This document shows, in pieces, positions 1-11,900 of a stretch of DNA of 64,000 nt. Below the pieces are notes generated by a model. That model saw only the letters and a program-made list of their open reading frames with translations, searched no databases and was not told the origin of the DNA. The DNA comes from Prevotella sp. (GTDB lineage Bacteria; Bacteroidota; Bacteroidia; Bacteroidales; Bacteroidaceae): the NCBI GenBank assembly GCA_017650905.1, contig JAGCDZ010000100.1:124001-188000 (forward strand). The letters run 5' to 3'. The stretch's first letter is position 1; every line of letters starts with the position of its first letter. Made by a program: the position numbers and the translations under genes.

Positions 1-1116
1 AGCGGTACATTTACTGTCAACTTCCCGACTATAGGCGCTGCAAACATTAGCGAGACTGATTACAACAAGGCACACGTGACATTCGCTCCAGTTGGCACAG
101 GCAAATCTACCACTCAGCTTTATGGAACACTGAATTATACAGGAAAAGAGGCAAGTGAAGCTGATGCAAATGATTATCTTGGCCGCACCTTGCCTAATGC
201 AACCTATGCTGGTGATGCAAATGCTAATTATTACACAATTGTACTTCCCAATGAGGAAGGTACTGTGCTCGAGCTCCGTATCGACTACACCCTGCTTGCT
301 ACTGACGGCTCGGGTGAAACGATCACGGTTCACGGTGCAACAGCTTTCGTGCCCGCTATCTATGCTGCTTGGAAGCCAAATTATGCTTACACCTACATCT
401 TCAAGATCAGCGACAATTCTAATGGTTGGACCGACCCCGCCGGCGTTGGCCCGGAAGGTCTCTTCCCCATCACCTTCGACGCAGTCGTAGTTGACTCTGA
501 GGAGTTCACCCAGAGCACCATTACCACTGTCGCCACTCCCAGCATCACCACCTATCAGAAGGGACATGATGTGAATAAGGATGAGTATGAAGTAAACGGT
601 GAGGATATCTACATTCAGTTGATGAAGGATGGAGCACTTCTCGCCACTAACGACGCTAACCATCCTGTTCAGGTATGGACAGTAACGGGTAAAGACGGTG
701 CTACTGAGGCCGATGTCATGGATGCCCTCAACATTCGTGTTGAATATAGTAATGATGCCACTACAGGACGTAATGGTGTGACTTTGACAAAGGTGGATAC
801 GGAGACCGATTTCACTGTGATTCCTGGTGTCGATGGTAACGATATTACTATCACTGCAGGTGATGCTGCAAAGTTTACTCCAGAATCTGGCAAGATTTAT
901 GCTGTGACTTACAAGGGTACAGACAGAACGAACACCTATTTCTATTCTGCTAAGACCTATACGGATGGAGACGCTGATTTCGCATCTGGCGAGTGGTATA
1001 CCGATCCTGACGGCGTGAATGCATTTACGGGCTCATTCGTTGCTGGAACGACCTACTACAAGAAATACTCCAACCGCAACATTGACTGGGCAGCCAAGAT
1101 TATCAAAGTTGAGTAA
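1..1116 (+). CDS. fimbrillin family (Mfa-like) protein, 5' partial
   Basis: The frame is open from the left edge and ends in TAA, so the lipoprotein signal is outside the window. The visible part closely parallels the next gene: DYNKAHVTF, a T-Y-A-G segment leading into YYTI, DGSGE-ITV, and the signature W-x-PNYAYTYIFKISD, followed by a variable C-terminal domain of Thr/Asp-rich beta strands. The YTYIFK block with the upstream beta-rich domain is typical of Bacteroidales fimbrillin-like lipoproteins (Mfa_like_1 type), exported through the outer membrane as fimbrial subunits or anchors. It and its neighbour are probably tandem duplicates 40 bp apart. An internal GTG (residue 26 of the visible part) should not be taken as the start. 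The family is fairly secure; whether it is a shaft or accessory subunit cannot be told. Confidence 0.8.
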   Translation, partial: SGTFTVNFPTIGAANISETDYNKAHVTFAPVGTGKSTTQLYGTLNYTGKEASEADANDYLGRTLPNATYAGDANANYYTIVLPNEEGTVLELRIDYTLLATDGSGETITVHGATAFVPAIYAAWKPNYAYTYIFKISDNSNGWTDPAGVGPEGLFPITFDAVVVDSEEFTQSTITTVATPSITTYQKGHDVNKDEYEVNGEDIYIQLMKDGALLATNDANHPVQVWTVTGKDGATEADVMDALNIRVEYSNDATTGRNGVTLTKVDTETDFTVIPGVDGNDITITAGDAAKFTPESGKIYAVTYKGTDRTNTYFYSAKTYTDGDADFASGEWYTDPDGVNAFTGSFVAGTTYYKKYSNRNIDWAAKIIKVE

Positions 1117-1156
1117 ACATAAAGTAATCGAAAATTAGTAATAACAATAAAATAAC

Positions 1157-3193
1157 ATGATGATTATGAAAAAGAAATTATTTTTGGCAGCCATTGCTAT
1201 CGGAATGTTAGCCAGCTGCGCAGACAATGAGTATGTGGGCGAAGTATCCCCGAACCCGAATGCCGGTGGTGACAATCAGGCCATCGTATTCTCTTCAGGT
1301 ACAAAAGCCCTCACCCGTGCAGATATTAATGGTGCAGATGCTGCTGACCTGCTGAACAAGAACTTTGTGTTCGCAGGAACAAAGAGTGACGGAACTGCTG
1401 CTCCTACTTCATTCGTGTTCGACCAATACACTGCCAAGTATGTTGCAAATACAGCATATACAACCGAGTCTAACAGTAATGATTGGGAGTATGTAGGTCA
1501 ACCACTTGCTGTAACATCATCTTTAGGTACTGGTGCTACTCAGACAATCAAATACTGGGATTATTCTACCAAACAGTATGACTTTGCAGCTTATTCATTA
1601 GGTTCTGGTACAGGTACAACTCCAACTTACGCAACAGCTACGGCGATTGCAGTAGGTAATAAAGGTTATACTCTCACAGGTTCCGTTGATGAGTTGAAAG
1701 CATGTTATATCTCTGATCTTGTAACTGCTTATAATCGGGATGGCGTGAGTGACTATGGTAAAGTGGTAACGTTCTCTTTCCGTTCACTGGCCACTAAGAT
1801 CCGTCTAGCATTCTATGAGACAATTCCAGGTTATTCGGTGAAAGATGTGAAATTTTACACATCAAGTAATTCTACTACAACAAAAGATGATGGTACAAAT
1901 GAAAATGCTCCAACTCTGTTCACGTCATCTACTGTTTTGCCTGCTGGTAGTGGTACTATGACAGTCACTTTCCCAACTGTAGGATGGGATAAATCAGGAA
2001 ATGCATCTGGAAGCACTAAGGACACAGACTATAATAAGGCTCATGTCACTTTCACTCAGGCTTCTGAAGTGCCAGCGGCTTCTACTCTGGCGTTTGATGC
2101 TCTTCAAAACCTTGCTGCTGCGGAAAGTAAAGAAACTGCAGGCAATTTATATCTTGGTCGAGCCTCAAATACTGCCACGTATGCTGGTGGAATTGATGCA
2201 ACAACCAATACAGGTAAGTATTACACCATTCTTCCTAAAGAAGATGGTGCCAACCTTCAACTTCGTATCAAGTACACGTTGGTATCAACTGATGGCTCTG
2301 GTGAAGAAATCACAGTAAACAATGCTACCGCAGTTGTACCTGCTGAGTTGGCTAAGTGGAGTCCTAACTATGCTTATACCTACATCTTCAAAATCTCTGA
2401 TATGACCAATGGTTCGACAGGTTTTGATGGTAGCGATAATGTTATTACTGGTTTGACCCCAATTACTCTTAATGCGGTTGTCGTAGATAGTGAGGATGGC
2501 CTACAGGAGACTATCACAACCGTATCAGAACCTTCTATCACTACTTATACAAAGGGTAAGGTGGTTACGGTTCAGAGTGAGTACAGCACAAATGCTAAAA
2601 TCTATGTGATTGTAAATAGTGGTACCGCGAATGAGGCTTTAGCTAATAAGGCAAAACTATATACTGTAACTTTAGCATCAAGTGGTGAGACTGGTGCAGG
2701 ATCTGTTGCTGCTCAGACCATTAATGAAGCATCTGTTGATAATGCTCTTGCTCATGGTACTTATAATTCTACTGCCGAGACATATACGGTGAAAGATGCA
2801 AATAAGTGGAATTTGGTAGTTAAGGTGGAAAATGGGCTCACTATTTATAACAAGATTGATGCTGCAGATTCACCCACAGGCAATGAAATTGTCATTGGAG
2901 ACAATAAGGTTGCACATTTCACCCCGACAACTGCTGGCAATTATGTATTCCAGTATGAGAAAGCTGCCGCTATTGCTGCTGTTTATGATAATGGTACAAC
3001 ACTTGACGCCGACACAGAGCTGTATAGCGATAATCCTGATGATCTGTATTATACTCGTTCAGGAGAGGAGGGTAATTATGTTTATACACCTGCAACTTCC
3101 GGACAGAAAGCTGATGGTTCAACAACGTATTATAAAGAGACAACGCATCCTAAGCCTGCAGAGTACCAGTACAAGATTATTATCGTACAGTAA
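1157..3193 (+). CDS. fimbrillin family lipoprotein
   Basis: 678 residues. The N-terminus MKKKLFLAAIAIGMLASC is a lipoprotein signal with lipobox L-A-S-C, so the protein should be lipidated and shown at the cell surface. Three ATGs (1157, 1160, 1166) precede the AAA-rich n-region; the 1166 start gives the tidiest signal. The middle carries the same blocks as the preceding gene (DYNKAHVTF, LYLGRASNTATYAGG, DGSGEEITVNNA, W-SPNYAYTYIFKIS). The C-terminal third is a divergent Thr/Asn-rich domain ending KIIIVQ. Codons look more A/T-rich by eye than in the first copy, suggesting an older duplication or exchange between loci. Fimbrillin assignment is by signature; subunit role is unknown. Confidence 0.85.
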   Translation: MMIMKKKLFLAAIAIGMLASCADNEYVGEVSPNPNAGGDNQAIVFSSGTKALTRADINGADAADLLNKNFVFAGTKSDGTAAPTSFVFDQYTAKYVANTAYTTESNSNDWEYVGQPLAVTSSLGTGATQTIKYWDYSTKQYDFAAYSLGSGTGTTPTYATATAIAVGNKGYTLTGSVDELKACYISDLVTAYNRDGVSDYGKVVTFSFRSLATKIRLAFYETIPGYSVKDVKFYTSSNSTTTKDDGTNENAPTLFTSSTVLPAGSGTMTVTFPTVGWDKSGNASGSTKDTDYNKAHVTFTQASEVPAASTLAFDALQNLAAAESKETAGNLYLGRASNTATYAGGIDATTNTGKYYTILPKEDGANLQLRIKYTLVSTDGSGEEITVNNATAVVPAELAKWSPNYAYTYIFKISDMTNGSTGFDGSDNVITGLTPITLNAVVVDSEDGLQETITTVSEPSITTYTKGKVVTVQSEYSTNAKIYVIVNSGTANEALANKAKLYTVTLASSGETGAGSVAAQTINEASVDNALAHGTYNSTAETYTVKDANKWNLVVKVENGLTIYNKIDAADSPTGNEIVIGDNKVAHFTPTTAGNYVFQYEKAAAIAAVYDNGTTLDADTELYSDNPDDLYYTRSGEEGNYVYTPATSGQKADGSTTYYKETTHPKPAEYQYKIIIVQ

Positions 3194-3202
3194 TCTCTCT
3201 TT

Positions 3203-3230
3203 AGCCGGGCGGGGGTAGCCCTGCCTGGCT
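3203..3230 (+). terminator. GC-rich hairpin after fimbrillin gene
   Basis: AGCCGGGCGGG pairs with CCCTGCCTGGCT across a short loop, with two G-U pairs. It begins about 10 bp after the stop codon. No T-run follows, so it may be an attenuating or mRNA-stabilising hairpin rather than a classic intrinsic terminator. Confidence 0.5.
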
Positions 3231-3309
3231 ATAATAAAAACAAGAATAATAACGGAAATAATTTACGTGTGCTAATGCATAGATCTTCGACTTACTGACT
3301 CATTCCTTA

Positions 3310-3520
3310 CGGAGTAGCCTCGGAGAATGTTCGAGGACAGACGAAGGATGGACGAAGGTAGTACGAGGCAAGTACGATGCAAGTACGATGCAAGTACGGA
3401 AATCCGAGGTAAGGAGCAAGCTGGAGCAGGCTAGGAGCAAGCTAGGAGCAGGCTAGGAGCAAGCTAGGAGCAGGCAAGGAGCAGGCAAGGAGCAAGCTAG
3501 GAGCAGGCAAGGAGCAGGCT
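3310..3520. repeat. 11-bp phased tandem array (about 19 units)
   Basis: This fills much of the 441-bp gap between two fimbrillin genes. In the left half a CG followed by G/A-rich sequence recurs at 3310, 3321, 3332, 3342, 3353, 3364, 3375, 3386 and 3397, that is every 11 bp with one 10-bp step; units include GTACGATGCAA. The right half (3412-3520) holds ten units of AGGAGCAAGCT or AGGAGCAGGCT, partly alternating to give a 22-bp higher-order repeat. The unit is close to one helical turn. I see no ORF in it. Confidence 0.9.
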
Positions 3521-3590
3521 ATAAGGAAGCTGGCAGCAATGTCGGTCCTTTGACTTTGTTAGAGGGGGGAAGTGTTAAGTGAATAGTGAA

Positions 3591-3639
3591 GAGGTAAGAA
3601 TTAAGAGGTAAGAGTTAAGAATTAAGAAATAAGAGTGAA
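3591..3639 (+). repeat. 7-bp repeat leader containing the start codon
   Basis: Seven consecutive heptads: GAGGTAA, GAATTAA, GAGGTAA, GAGTTAA, GAATTAA, GAAATAA, GAGTGAA. The last one contains the GTG start of the next fimbrillin gene, so copy number sets the leader length. Confidence 0.8.
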
Positions 3640-4708
3640 TAGAAGGTTCAGACATATTGCAATGTGGTTGCTGACGGCTGTGATGACAGTCGCCTGCGGC
3701 CCGGCATCGGAAGAGGACACCGTATTGCCCGCACTTCCGCAGCCGGGACAGGAAACACCCATCGCCTTCTCCGGCAGCCTGTCGGAGGAAGGCTCTGGCA
3801 ATGTCACCCGTGCCGGATCCACAGGACTGGAGACCGTCCTGCCCGAAGGCAACAAGCGATTCAAGGTCTGGGCCTATAAGAACGATGCCAGTGGCGGAAA
3901 ACAGACCGTGATGGCAAACTACACGGTCAATTGGGTTGCCAACACCGCCAATACCACCACCTCTAACACCCACGACTGGGAATATGTGAACCAGCAGATC
4001 GGCAACAGCCCCGAGCAGTCCATCAAGTATTGGGACTGGAGCGCCACAGCCTACCGGTTCTTCGGGTATACGGGCAGTGAGGCGTTTTCCGGCCCTGATG
4101 TAAATGATAAGATGTCGATTACATTCAATGCTGATGTTTCTACAGACGATGGCATTGCCGCTATTCCATATTATTCCAGACTCTGGTACAGCACGCCTGC
4201 CGATGACTCCTTCGGCAAGGCTGTCATACTGGAGTTCCTAAAGCCTATTGCCCGCGTGCGCTTCATGTTTACCTATGAGAGTCAGGAAGATGCTATGATG
4301 TCGGTATTGTCGGAAATGAGCTTTAAACCCTCTGATGATGATTTGATTGAACGAGAAGGACAGGTGACGATTTCCTATCCATTGAAGGGTACGGCAACGA
4401 ACGAAGTTTTGGAGATAGAAGAAATTCCTACTGAATCTTCTAAGAACATTTCCGCATTGACAGAGGATAATAGATATTATTCTGTTCTCCCTGCTGTCAA
4501 TCAGGGTACCTATACGCTTTCAGTGAGCGTGAACGGCATCCCTAAGACAGCCGAGGTTCCTGCAGAATTCATGAACTGGCTGCCCGGCTATGAATATACT
4601 TATATTTTTAAGGTACATGTAGATGGCGGTGTGGAAATCGACATGGTACAGTCGGCTTTTACGCCTTGGATAGAACATACAGGAACCCATACGGTGTATA
4701 ATTGGTAA
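3635..4708 (+). CDS. fimbrillin family lipoprotein
   Basis: 357 residues from a GTG start. That start is preferred because it supplies the basic n-region MNRRFRHIA before the hydrophobic stretch and lipobox V-A-C at about residue 21; the next ATG (3662) would remove all positive charge. It shares with the upstream genes an N-terminal block (DWEYV, IKYWDWS) and the signature WLPGYEYTYIFKVHV near the C-terminus, so it is an Mfa-like fimbrillin lipoprotein, about half the length of its neighbour. By analogy with fim/mfa loci, shorter members could be anchor or tip subunits; that is inference. Its stop lies just upstream of the next gene, indicating co-transcription. Confidence 0.82.
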   Translation: MNRRFRHIAMWLLTAVMTVACGPASEEDTVLPALPQPGQETPIAFSGSLSEEGSGNVTRAGSTGLETVLPEGNKRFKVWAYKNDASGGKQTVMANYTVNWVANTANTTTSNTHDWEYVNQQIGNSPEQSIKYWDWSATAYRFFGYTGSEAFSGPDVNDKMSITFNADVSTDDGIAAIPYYSRLWYSTPADDSFGKAVILEFLKPIARVRFMFTYESQEDAMMSVLSEMSFKPSDDDLIEREGQVTISYPLKGTATNEVLEIEEIPTESSKNISALTEDNRYYSVLPAVNQGTYTLSVSVNGIPKTAEVPAEFMNWLPGYEYTYIFKVHVDGGVEIDMVQSAFTPWIEHTGTHTVYNW

Positions 4709-4719
4709 AGCGAAGAGTG

Positions 4720-5916
4720 ATGAGTAAAGAAATGAAATATAGCCCGATAAGCCTTTTACTGCTTCTGACAGCTCTGCTGTTGGTGGCTTGTTCCGACGAT
4801 ACGGAACAAGATAAGCGTCGGACTGTCACCATCAAGGCACAGGCCTGCTCATCATCGTACTACGAGGAATGGCCCGTCGGCAGTTATACGAGAGGAGACT
4901 GGACACCACCTAAGACACCAGTGGAAAACGTAGACTATTCACTTTTCTCCGAACTATTCCAACAACAGAATAGTTTGGTCAACAAGACCATAGATGCCTT
5001 CTTCACTCAAGACGGAGGTGACTATCAGCGGGGATATTTCTCCTATTATCAGGATAAATGGCAGTTGATTTCCCGGGATATGGAAATCTCTGGGCGCTAT
5101 TATCTCTACGGCTACATTCCTAAGGAAGATGCCGACGGGGCTGCAGTGGGACAGATAGCATCCAAGGTCTATAGTGAGGGTGCCAAGCTGACACTCACGG
5201 GTTTGAATGCCATCACTCCCAGCGATGTCTGTGTCGTTGTAGGAGCGAAACGGGGCCTCGCAGAAGATAACGATGACGGACTGACGACCGGCCAGTTCAG
5301 TCTTGACCTTACAGGTGAAGGTGAAAGCTATATTTTCCTGCTGTTCGACCATATTTATACAGCTCTGCGATTTAATTTCACAGTGGATGCCACCTACGAT
5401 GCCCTGCGTACCATCAAACTGCGCAAGTTGCATTTGACAGGCTATCAGGATGCCAGCGAGACGAAAATCAAGTCAAAATATAATGCCGTCATCACGTTGG
5501 AGGCCAATGAAACCAAAGACTCGCCAATCAAGAGTGTGGTGTTTACCCCCGACAATTCAAGTTCCGATATAGGTTATGTAAGGCTATATGAATGGGACGG
5601 TGTTGTGAATACAGAAACAGACAAGACCAGGGAGGTCATTCTGGAATATGGCAAGGTGACACCTTTCCTGGGTTGTTTCGTACCAGGCCAGAATACCTAC
5701 TTTAAGCTTCGTAGTACCTACGATGTTTACGATAAGAGTGGTAATCTTATCCGCAAGGATGCCACTGCAGAGAATATTTTCGACCTGCGTAATAAGTTCT
5801 CAACGGTAACTGTAGAGCGAGGACACATGTACACCCTGTCGGTGACTGTCCAGCCTACTTATCTATATATGCTCTCGGAGCCTGACCTGGATAATCCGAC
5901 AGTGACGTTGGAGTAA
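4720..5916 (+). CDS. fimbrillin-like / Mfa-like lipoprotein
   Basis: About 398 residues. ATG at 4720 is chosen over an in-frame TTG at 4702 that overlaps the previous gene; ATG 4732 is also possible. A lipoprotein signal (SLLLLLTALLLVACSDD, lipobox L-V-A-C) is followed by a region of alternating strands and a C-terminal RGHMYTLSVTVQPTY block, the position where fimbrillin-like proteins carry their Y-x-Y/L-x-V strand. There is no YTYIFK motif, so it is a more distant member than the three genes before it. It lies 11 bp after its upstream neighbour and 19 bp before the giant gene, so the group probably forms one operon. Confidence 0.7.
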   Translation: MSKEMKYSPISLLLLLTALLLVACSDDTEQDKRRTVTIKAQACSSSYYEEWPVGSYTRGDWTPPKTPVENVDYSLFSELFQQQNSLVNKTIDAFFTQDGGDYQRGYFSYYQDKWQLISRDMEISGRYYLYGYIPKEDADGAAVGQIASKVYSEGAKLTLTGLNAITPSDVCVVVGAKRGLAEDNDDGLTTGQFSLDLTGEGESYIFLLFDHIYTALRFNFTVDATYDALRTIKLRKLHLTGYQDASETKIKSKYNAVITLEANETKDSPIKSVVFTPDNSSSDIGYVRLYEWDGVVNTETDKTREVILEYGKVTPFLGCFVPGQNTYFKLRSTYDVYDKSGNLIRKDATAENIFDLRNKFSTVTVERGHMYTLSVTVQPTYLYMLSEPDLDNPTVTLE

Positions 5917-5935
5917 TAAGAAAAATAGTGAAAAG

Positions 5936-8900
5936 GTGAAGACGAAACATATCATAATAAGCTTGATGATGCTTCTGGCCGCGATGGTGCTCAGGGCACA
6001 GTCGCAGATAGAAATCGGTGGCAACGTGTATGGCGGCGGTAATGCCGGTAATATGACGGGCAATACCTCTGTCACTGTTCGTGCCGGCGACCTGAACAAG
6101 GTCTTTGGCGGTGCCCGTCAGGCTAATGTCGGTGGCCATACTTTTGTCAACATCGACGGTGAGCATGCCTCTAACTTTATCCTTATCAACTACGTCTATG
6201 GCGGCAATGATATCTCGGGAGAAATCGGCACTAACGAATCTCTGGTTCAAACGAATACCGTACCCGACAAAATAGAAAAAGCATCGGAGAACCGTGTAGA
6301 CAAGACGTGGAACGCCTTTGTCCGTATCTCGTCGAAAACCACGACCACGACGACTGGTGAGGGCGAAAGTGCAGTCACCACGACTACCGTCGCCCCCGAT
6401 AACCAGAAGATTTACATCGGCCAGCTCTTCGGTGGTGGCAACGGCGACTACAACTACAGTCACTCAACCCAAGAAGTCCCATCAGACCCAGAAGACCCAG
6501 AGGGCGCTACCACCACCATTACCACCTACACCGCTACCACCCAGAGCGGTGAACAGGTTGCCTCAAGCCCCACAGAGCTGACCGCACCTGAACTCGCCAA
6601 GACCTATTTGGAAATTTTGGGCGGCAGCATCGTCTATGCCTTCGGAGGCGGCAACAGTGCCACGGTGACGGAGAAGACCGTCATCCATGTGGACAACCCC
6701 AGTGAGGTGGTGAACGAAATTTACGTGAAAGATGGCCAAGTGGTATCAAGCAGCACATCAGGTGCCACGAATCTGTTGACCGACGACCGTATCCAGAACG
6801 ACATGGGTATTAACCTGGGTTTCTCCTATCCCAGCAGTGCCCAGTTCCAGATAGGCAGCTTCTTTGGCGGCAACAACACGGCTGAGATGAAGATCCGTCC
6901 GCAGTGGAACCTGCAGGGCGGCAGAATCCGCAACCTCTACAGCGGCGGCAATAGGGGCAAGATGACCAGCCCCGACGGTCTGCTGCTGCAAATACCAGTG
7001 GGCTCCACCCTCGTGGTGGACAACGTCTACGGCGGCTGCCGCATGGCCGATGTCATTCCGACGAAAAACGGCGTGGAACAAGAAGCTGAAGCCATCACCA
7101 AGGACGATTTCGGTAACGACCTGTTTATCCCCGGCGGCATGTCGGCCCGCACCCGCATCTTAGGTGGTCACGTGAACAATGTGTATGGCGGCAACGACAT
7201 CACGGGCCGTGTGGCCGGCGGCAACTCCATCGGCATCTATTCTACCGTTTATGGCGATGTCTATGGCGGCGGCAATGGTTCCTATCCCTATACCGACAAT
7301 GTTACGCTGAAGAACGACCCCATCTATGGCGACCTGTACTATTCTATCCCCACTGGCAAGACCTCCGTCGAGGCCCTCAACGCCTTCCGTCCCGCTGCTG
7401 AGCAGGTGTCCATCTACGTGTCGGGAAAAGAGAACAAGAAAACCATCGTTCACGGGGGTATCTACCTCGGCGGCAATAGTGCCTCGCTGTCGTCAGCAAG
7501 GACGAACCCGAAGGTAGAACTGAAGATAGGCAACTACGTCATTGCCGACAACGTGTTCTTAGGCAACAACGGCGAGCACATGGTGGAGACCCACGAGAAG
7601 GATGCCACTCATCACAACGAGGGCGTGCTACGCACCTATAAAAAGACACTCGCGCAGATTGACTCTGTAAAATATTCCGGGAATACAACTAAGTTCAGTC
7701 AGATGGTCTTGACCGACTCCACCACCTTTGCCCAGTACATGGACGGTGTGGCGATGACGCTGATGCCCAGTGTGGTCTTTGCCAACAAGGAAAGCAACGG
7801 CGACCCTGAAGACTATATTGATTACTCATCCTCCTTCGGCTCCTTCTACTGCGGCGGTAACGTGGGCAGCATGAAGATTCCCGGCAAGACCACCATCAAC
7901 TTCAACCACAAAGTCATCATCTATAACAAGCTGGTGGGCGGCTGCAACAATGCCGATGTCTATGATAGGGTTGATGACGATGACCTCAATGCCGAATACT
8001 TGGGCGGCTATATCGGAGTCCCCGATGACGACGGCAACAAGCTACAGCTGAACCTCAGCGGTCTGAAGATCCAGCCTATGCGGTGGAAGAAGAAAAGAGA
8101 GTACTATGCTTACAATGAGAGTACTCAAGAAGATGATTTAGTGCATACTTACACCCCGACGTTGACAACAGGAGAATCCTTTGACACCGACCTGGATTTC
8201 ACTGACTATGTGGTGGATGCCAACGGCAACCATGTCTTAGAGTGGAACACCGTGTCGGCTGAAAGCGGCTATGATGTGGCACCGGTGACGACAATGGAAC
8301 CTTTTGTGGCCTCTACCGACCTTGACCGCCGCTTGAAGGGCGGCAACGTCTATGGCGGCTGCTACAATACAGGCATTGTGAATGGCAATGTCATCATCAA
8401 CATCGATGAGTCGCTGATGGAGCGCGACAAGCTCTTCGATGTAGCTTCCGACGAGGACGATTGCCTGTATGAGAACACTGATCGCGGCACATATACCATC
8501 ACCAAGCGAAACACGGGTGTCCTCCTCTCCGAGCAGGGCATGGACGTGCTCGGCTCAGCCCTCAACGTGTTTGGCGGCGGCTATGGTGAGGAGTCGGAGA
8601 TCTGGGGCAGCACCACCATCAACCTGAACAAAGGCTATGTGTTCCAGATTTTCGGTGGCGGTGAGGCAGGTGCTGTCGGTAATGGTACAAAATATAATCC
8701 TACCACACAAAAGATTGAATATGACTATGATGCCAAGTACAGCACCTACATCAATCTGAATGGCCCTTCCTCTGGCGTGGCACGCGGTGCCTCGGGTGAC
8801 AGTCCCGACATGGCGGAGTGTGAGTTCATCTACGGCGGCGGCTTCGAGGGCATCATTGCCGGCGACACCCATATACGCCTCGGCAACGGACGTGTGTTCA

Positions 8901-11900
8901 ACACCTTCGCTGGATCGTGTAATGCCAATATCCTCGGACATACTGAGACCTACGTGGGAGAGTGGACGGAAGGGAGTACCACTATGACGGGCTTCCCCTG
9001 GATCCGCGACCATATCTATGGCGGCAACGACCTGGGTGGCAGCATCAAGGGCTATGCAGATTTCACCGGCCGCATCCGTGACGAGGTCAAGGACATGGTG
9101 CACAGTGGCAACAAGCCCAAGGCCACGGCCTACATGGAGTACACGCAGGGTAGGGTGAGGAATATCCTTGGCGGATGCTTTGGCGACTATGACTATTCCG
9201 ATCCGACATACGAAACCCGTATCGCCACCACCGGCAAGCCCTATCTGCACAATGCCTTCGTCAATTTCAGACCTATCGCCAACAACAGCAGCTCGGTAGA
9301 GCGCATCTTCGGTGCCGGCGAGGGATATGAGGGCGACCGCGACGGTGACAAGTCGCAGGATCACAGCTATGTGCTTATCGACATACCAGACTTTATAGAC
9401 GAAAAACAGACAGTCAAATTCAAGAATTTCGAGACGACTGAGGTGTTCGGTGCCGGGGCTTACGACGGACTGGGTATGCGCTGGACGGCAGCGGAGACCT
9501 TCCAAAAAGCCGAACCGGCCACTGAGACCACCCCAGCGAAAGAAGCCTTTGACCTGATTGAGGCCTCCGCCGTCATCGACCTGATGCGCGGGCGCATCGC
9601 TGCTGCCTACGGCGGCAGTCTGGACGAGGGCGTCACCCGCCGCACGGAGGTGAACGTGCCTGACGGCTCTACCATCGTCGTCAACAATCTCTTCGGTGGA
9701 GCATACGGCAACCATATCCTCCCGCCATGCGATGTCTATGAGGCCAACGTGAACTACCGCAGCGCCAAAGCCCGTGTGAACGGCAAGATCTATGGCGGCA
9801 ACAACAACGTGCGCCGCACCATCTACGCCACGATCAATATCAACGTGCCTGTCCTTGCAGAGAACGGCTACTTCGGTACTGTCTACGGTGCCGGCAAGGG
9901 TATGGAGACCTGGGCGGAATATACCGAGGTGAACCTTGAGCCGGGGGCTCAAGTCTATGAAGCCTATGGCGGCAGCGAGGAGGGCAACGTGCTCAATGCC
10001 GAGAGCGTAGAGAAATATATGCAGACCTATGCCAGCAAACCTGCAGACAAGCTGTTGTCAGAAGACGATACGGAATGGAAAAAATCGGACAGATGGGTTG
10101 ACGGTAACGTTGGCGGTACACTTACACCGGCCTATCTAGAGGAGTGGCAGAAAGTCTGGAAGACTGCATGGACTATAGGTGATTACTGCATCCCTAATGC
10201 CGACTACGACAATTACGTAACGAATGGCTACACCAACCTCACGAACACCGAATTTGTGAGGACTGCTGAGATGGACGACCGTGACTACACGGACTACTCT
10301 AACGACGAAAAGGCCAAGCGGCAATACCGTTATAACACCAACGTCATCATCAACGCAGGAGCCACTGTGGGCAACTACGCCTACGGTGGCGGATATGGAA
10401 ACGGAGAAGCCTTGAGCGGCGGTGTCTATGGCACCACCTATATCGCCCTGCTCGGCGGAACGGTGGACAAAGATATCTATGCAGCCTGCACGTCAGGCGA
10501 GGTGGTCGATGTCTTTGGCGCAGGTGCTTATAGCAGCAGCAACACCAAAGGCTTCACAGCCTCGGCCAACGCCTATATCCAGGGTGGTACCTGCCGTAAC
10601 GTCTATGGTGCCGGATGGAAGGGCAACGTGGGCAGCGAGACCATCGACGGTGAGACCCACGTGGTGATCGGCAACAAGACCGGCAAAACCTTCGCCAACG
10701 GTATTCCTGCCATCCAGCGTAATGCCTACGCCGGAGGCGAGGGCGAGACGAAAAATAACGTGACTGAGGGCAGTACCGTCTTTGGCTCTGCCAACGTCAC
10801 CCTCTATAACGGTTATATCGGCTATACCTACAATGCCGGCGGCGAGGATGACCCCGAGACAACCGACATCGACGAGCATTACGAGGAGAAGCTGCATGAC
10901 GAGACGGCTACCGAGTATGTGTCCGACGACGGCATCGTCGGCAAGAACCGGCTTGTTGAGGCCGGCAACATCTTCGGTAGCGGCTATGTGGACCACAGCG
11001 ATGTAGACCGCTCATACGTGACGGTCTACGACGGCGTGGTGCGCAACAGCCTCTATGGCGGTGGTGAGATTGGCTGTGTGGGCCGTGGCAACAAAAGCAC
11101 GGAGGGGGTGGACATCACTAAGGGCGGCGCTACCCACGTCACCATGTACGGCGGTCTCGTCATGGGCGATGTCTTTGGTGGCGGTCGTGGCTACGACAAC
11201 CTGCAGCGTGTGGGTATCCTCGGTACGGCTGGCTACATCTATGGCACCACCGAGGTGAACATCCATCGTGGCCGCATCGGTACGGAGTCCAGTGTCGCTG
11301 AGGGGCACGGCAACGTGTTCGGTGGCGGTAACCTGGGCTATGTCTATGGCACCGGCACAAAGAACGCATCCGACGGCTATTATTATAACGGCAGCAGCTT
11401 GACCGAGGACTGCAAGGTCGTCGTCTCACCCTACGTGGTGGTGACCAATGCGACAACCGTTAATGGACATTCATACGCCGTGGGCGACTATGTGCCCACA
11501 GCCGACCTGAACACCCTGTCTGCCGGCGACAGCAACTGGAAGACCGAGAACGGCGGTAACTTCGACGACTTGGGCATCACCATCGGCAATGCTGTCTTTG
11601 CCGGTGGCAACGTGTCGGCAGGTCACGATCAGGTCTATGCCAATACCAACACGGTGTACGGCAACGCTACAGCATCAATCACCGATGTGTTCAATAAAGA
11701 CCTGGTAGTCATTGGCGGCGACGGCGTGGGTGGCCTCTATGGCGACGGCAACCTGACCTTGGTGGATGGCTATCGCGAACTGAACATCACCAATTACGGT
11801 ACCGACTACTACAACCTGAACACCTCTATCAGCTACGACGAATACCAGCGGCTTAACGACCGCGAGCGTGCCTACTTCGAACTGCAGTATCAGGCAAGGG

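Noticed and set aside
3574..3973. Minus-strand open frame of 132 codons overlapping the fimbrillin start
   Set aside because: It reads through the heptad leader and the antisense of a well supported lipoprotein gene; no family resemblance.
8555..9952. 465-codon minus-strand open frame inside the first giant gene
   Set aside because: Same shadow effect; no start context or domain, and the plus-strand frame has a signal peptide, repeats and a sorting tail.
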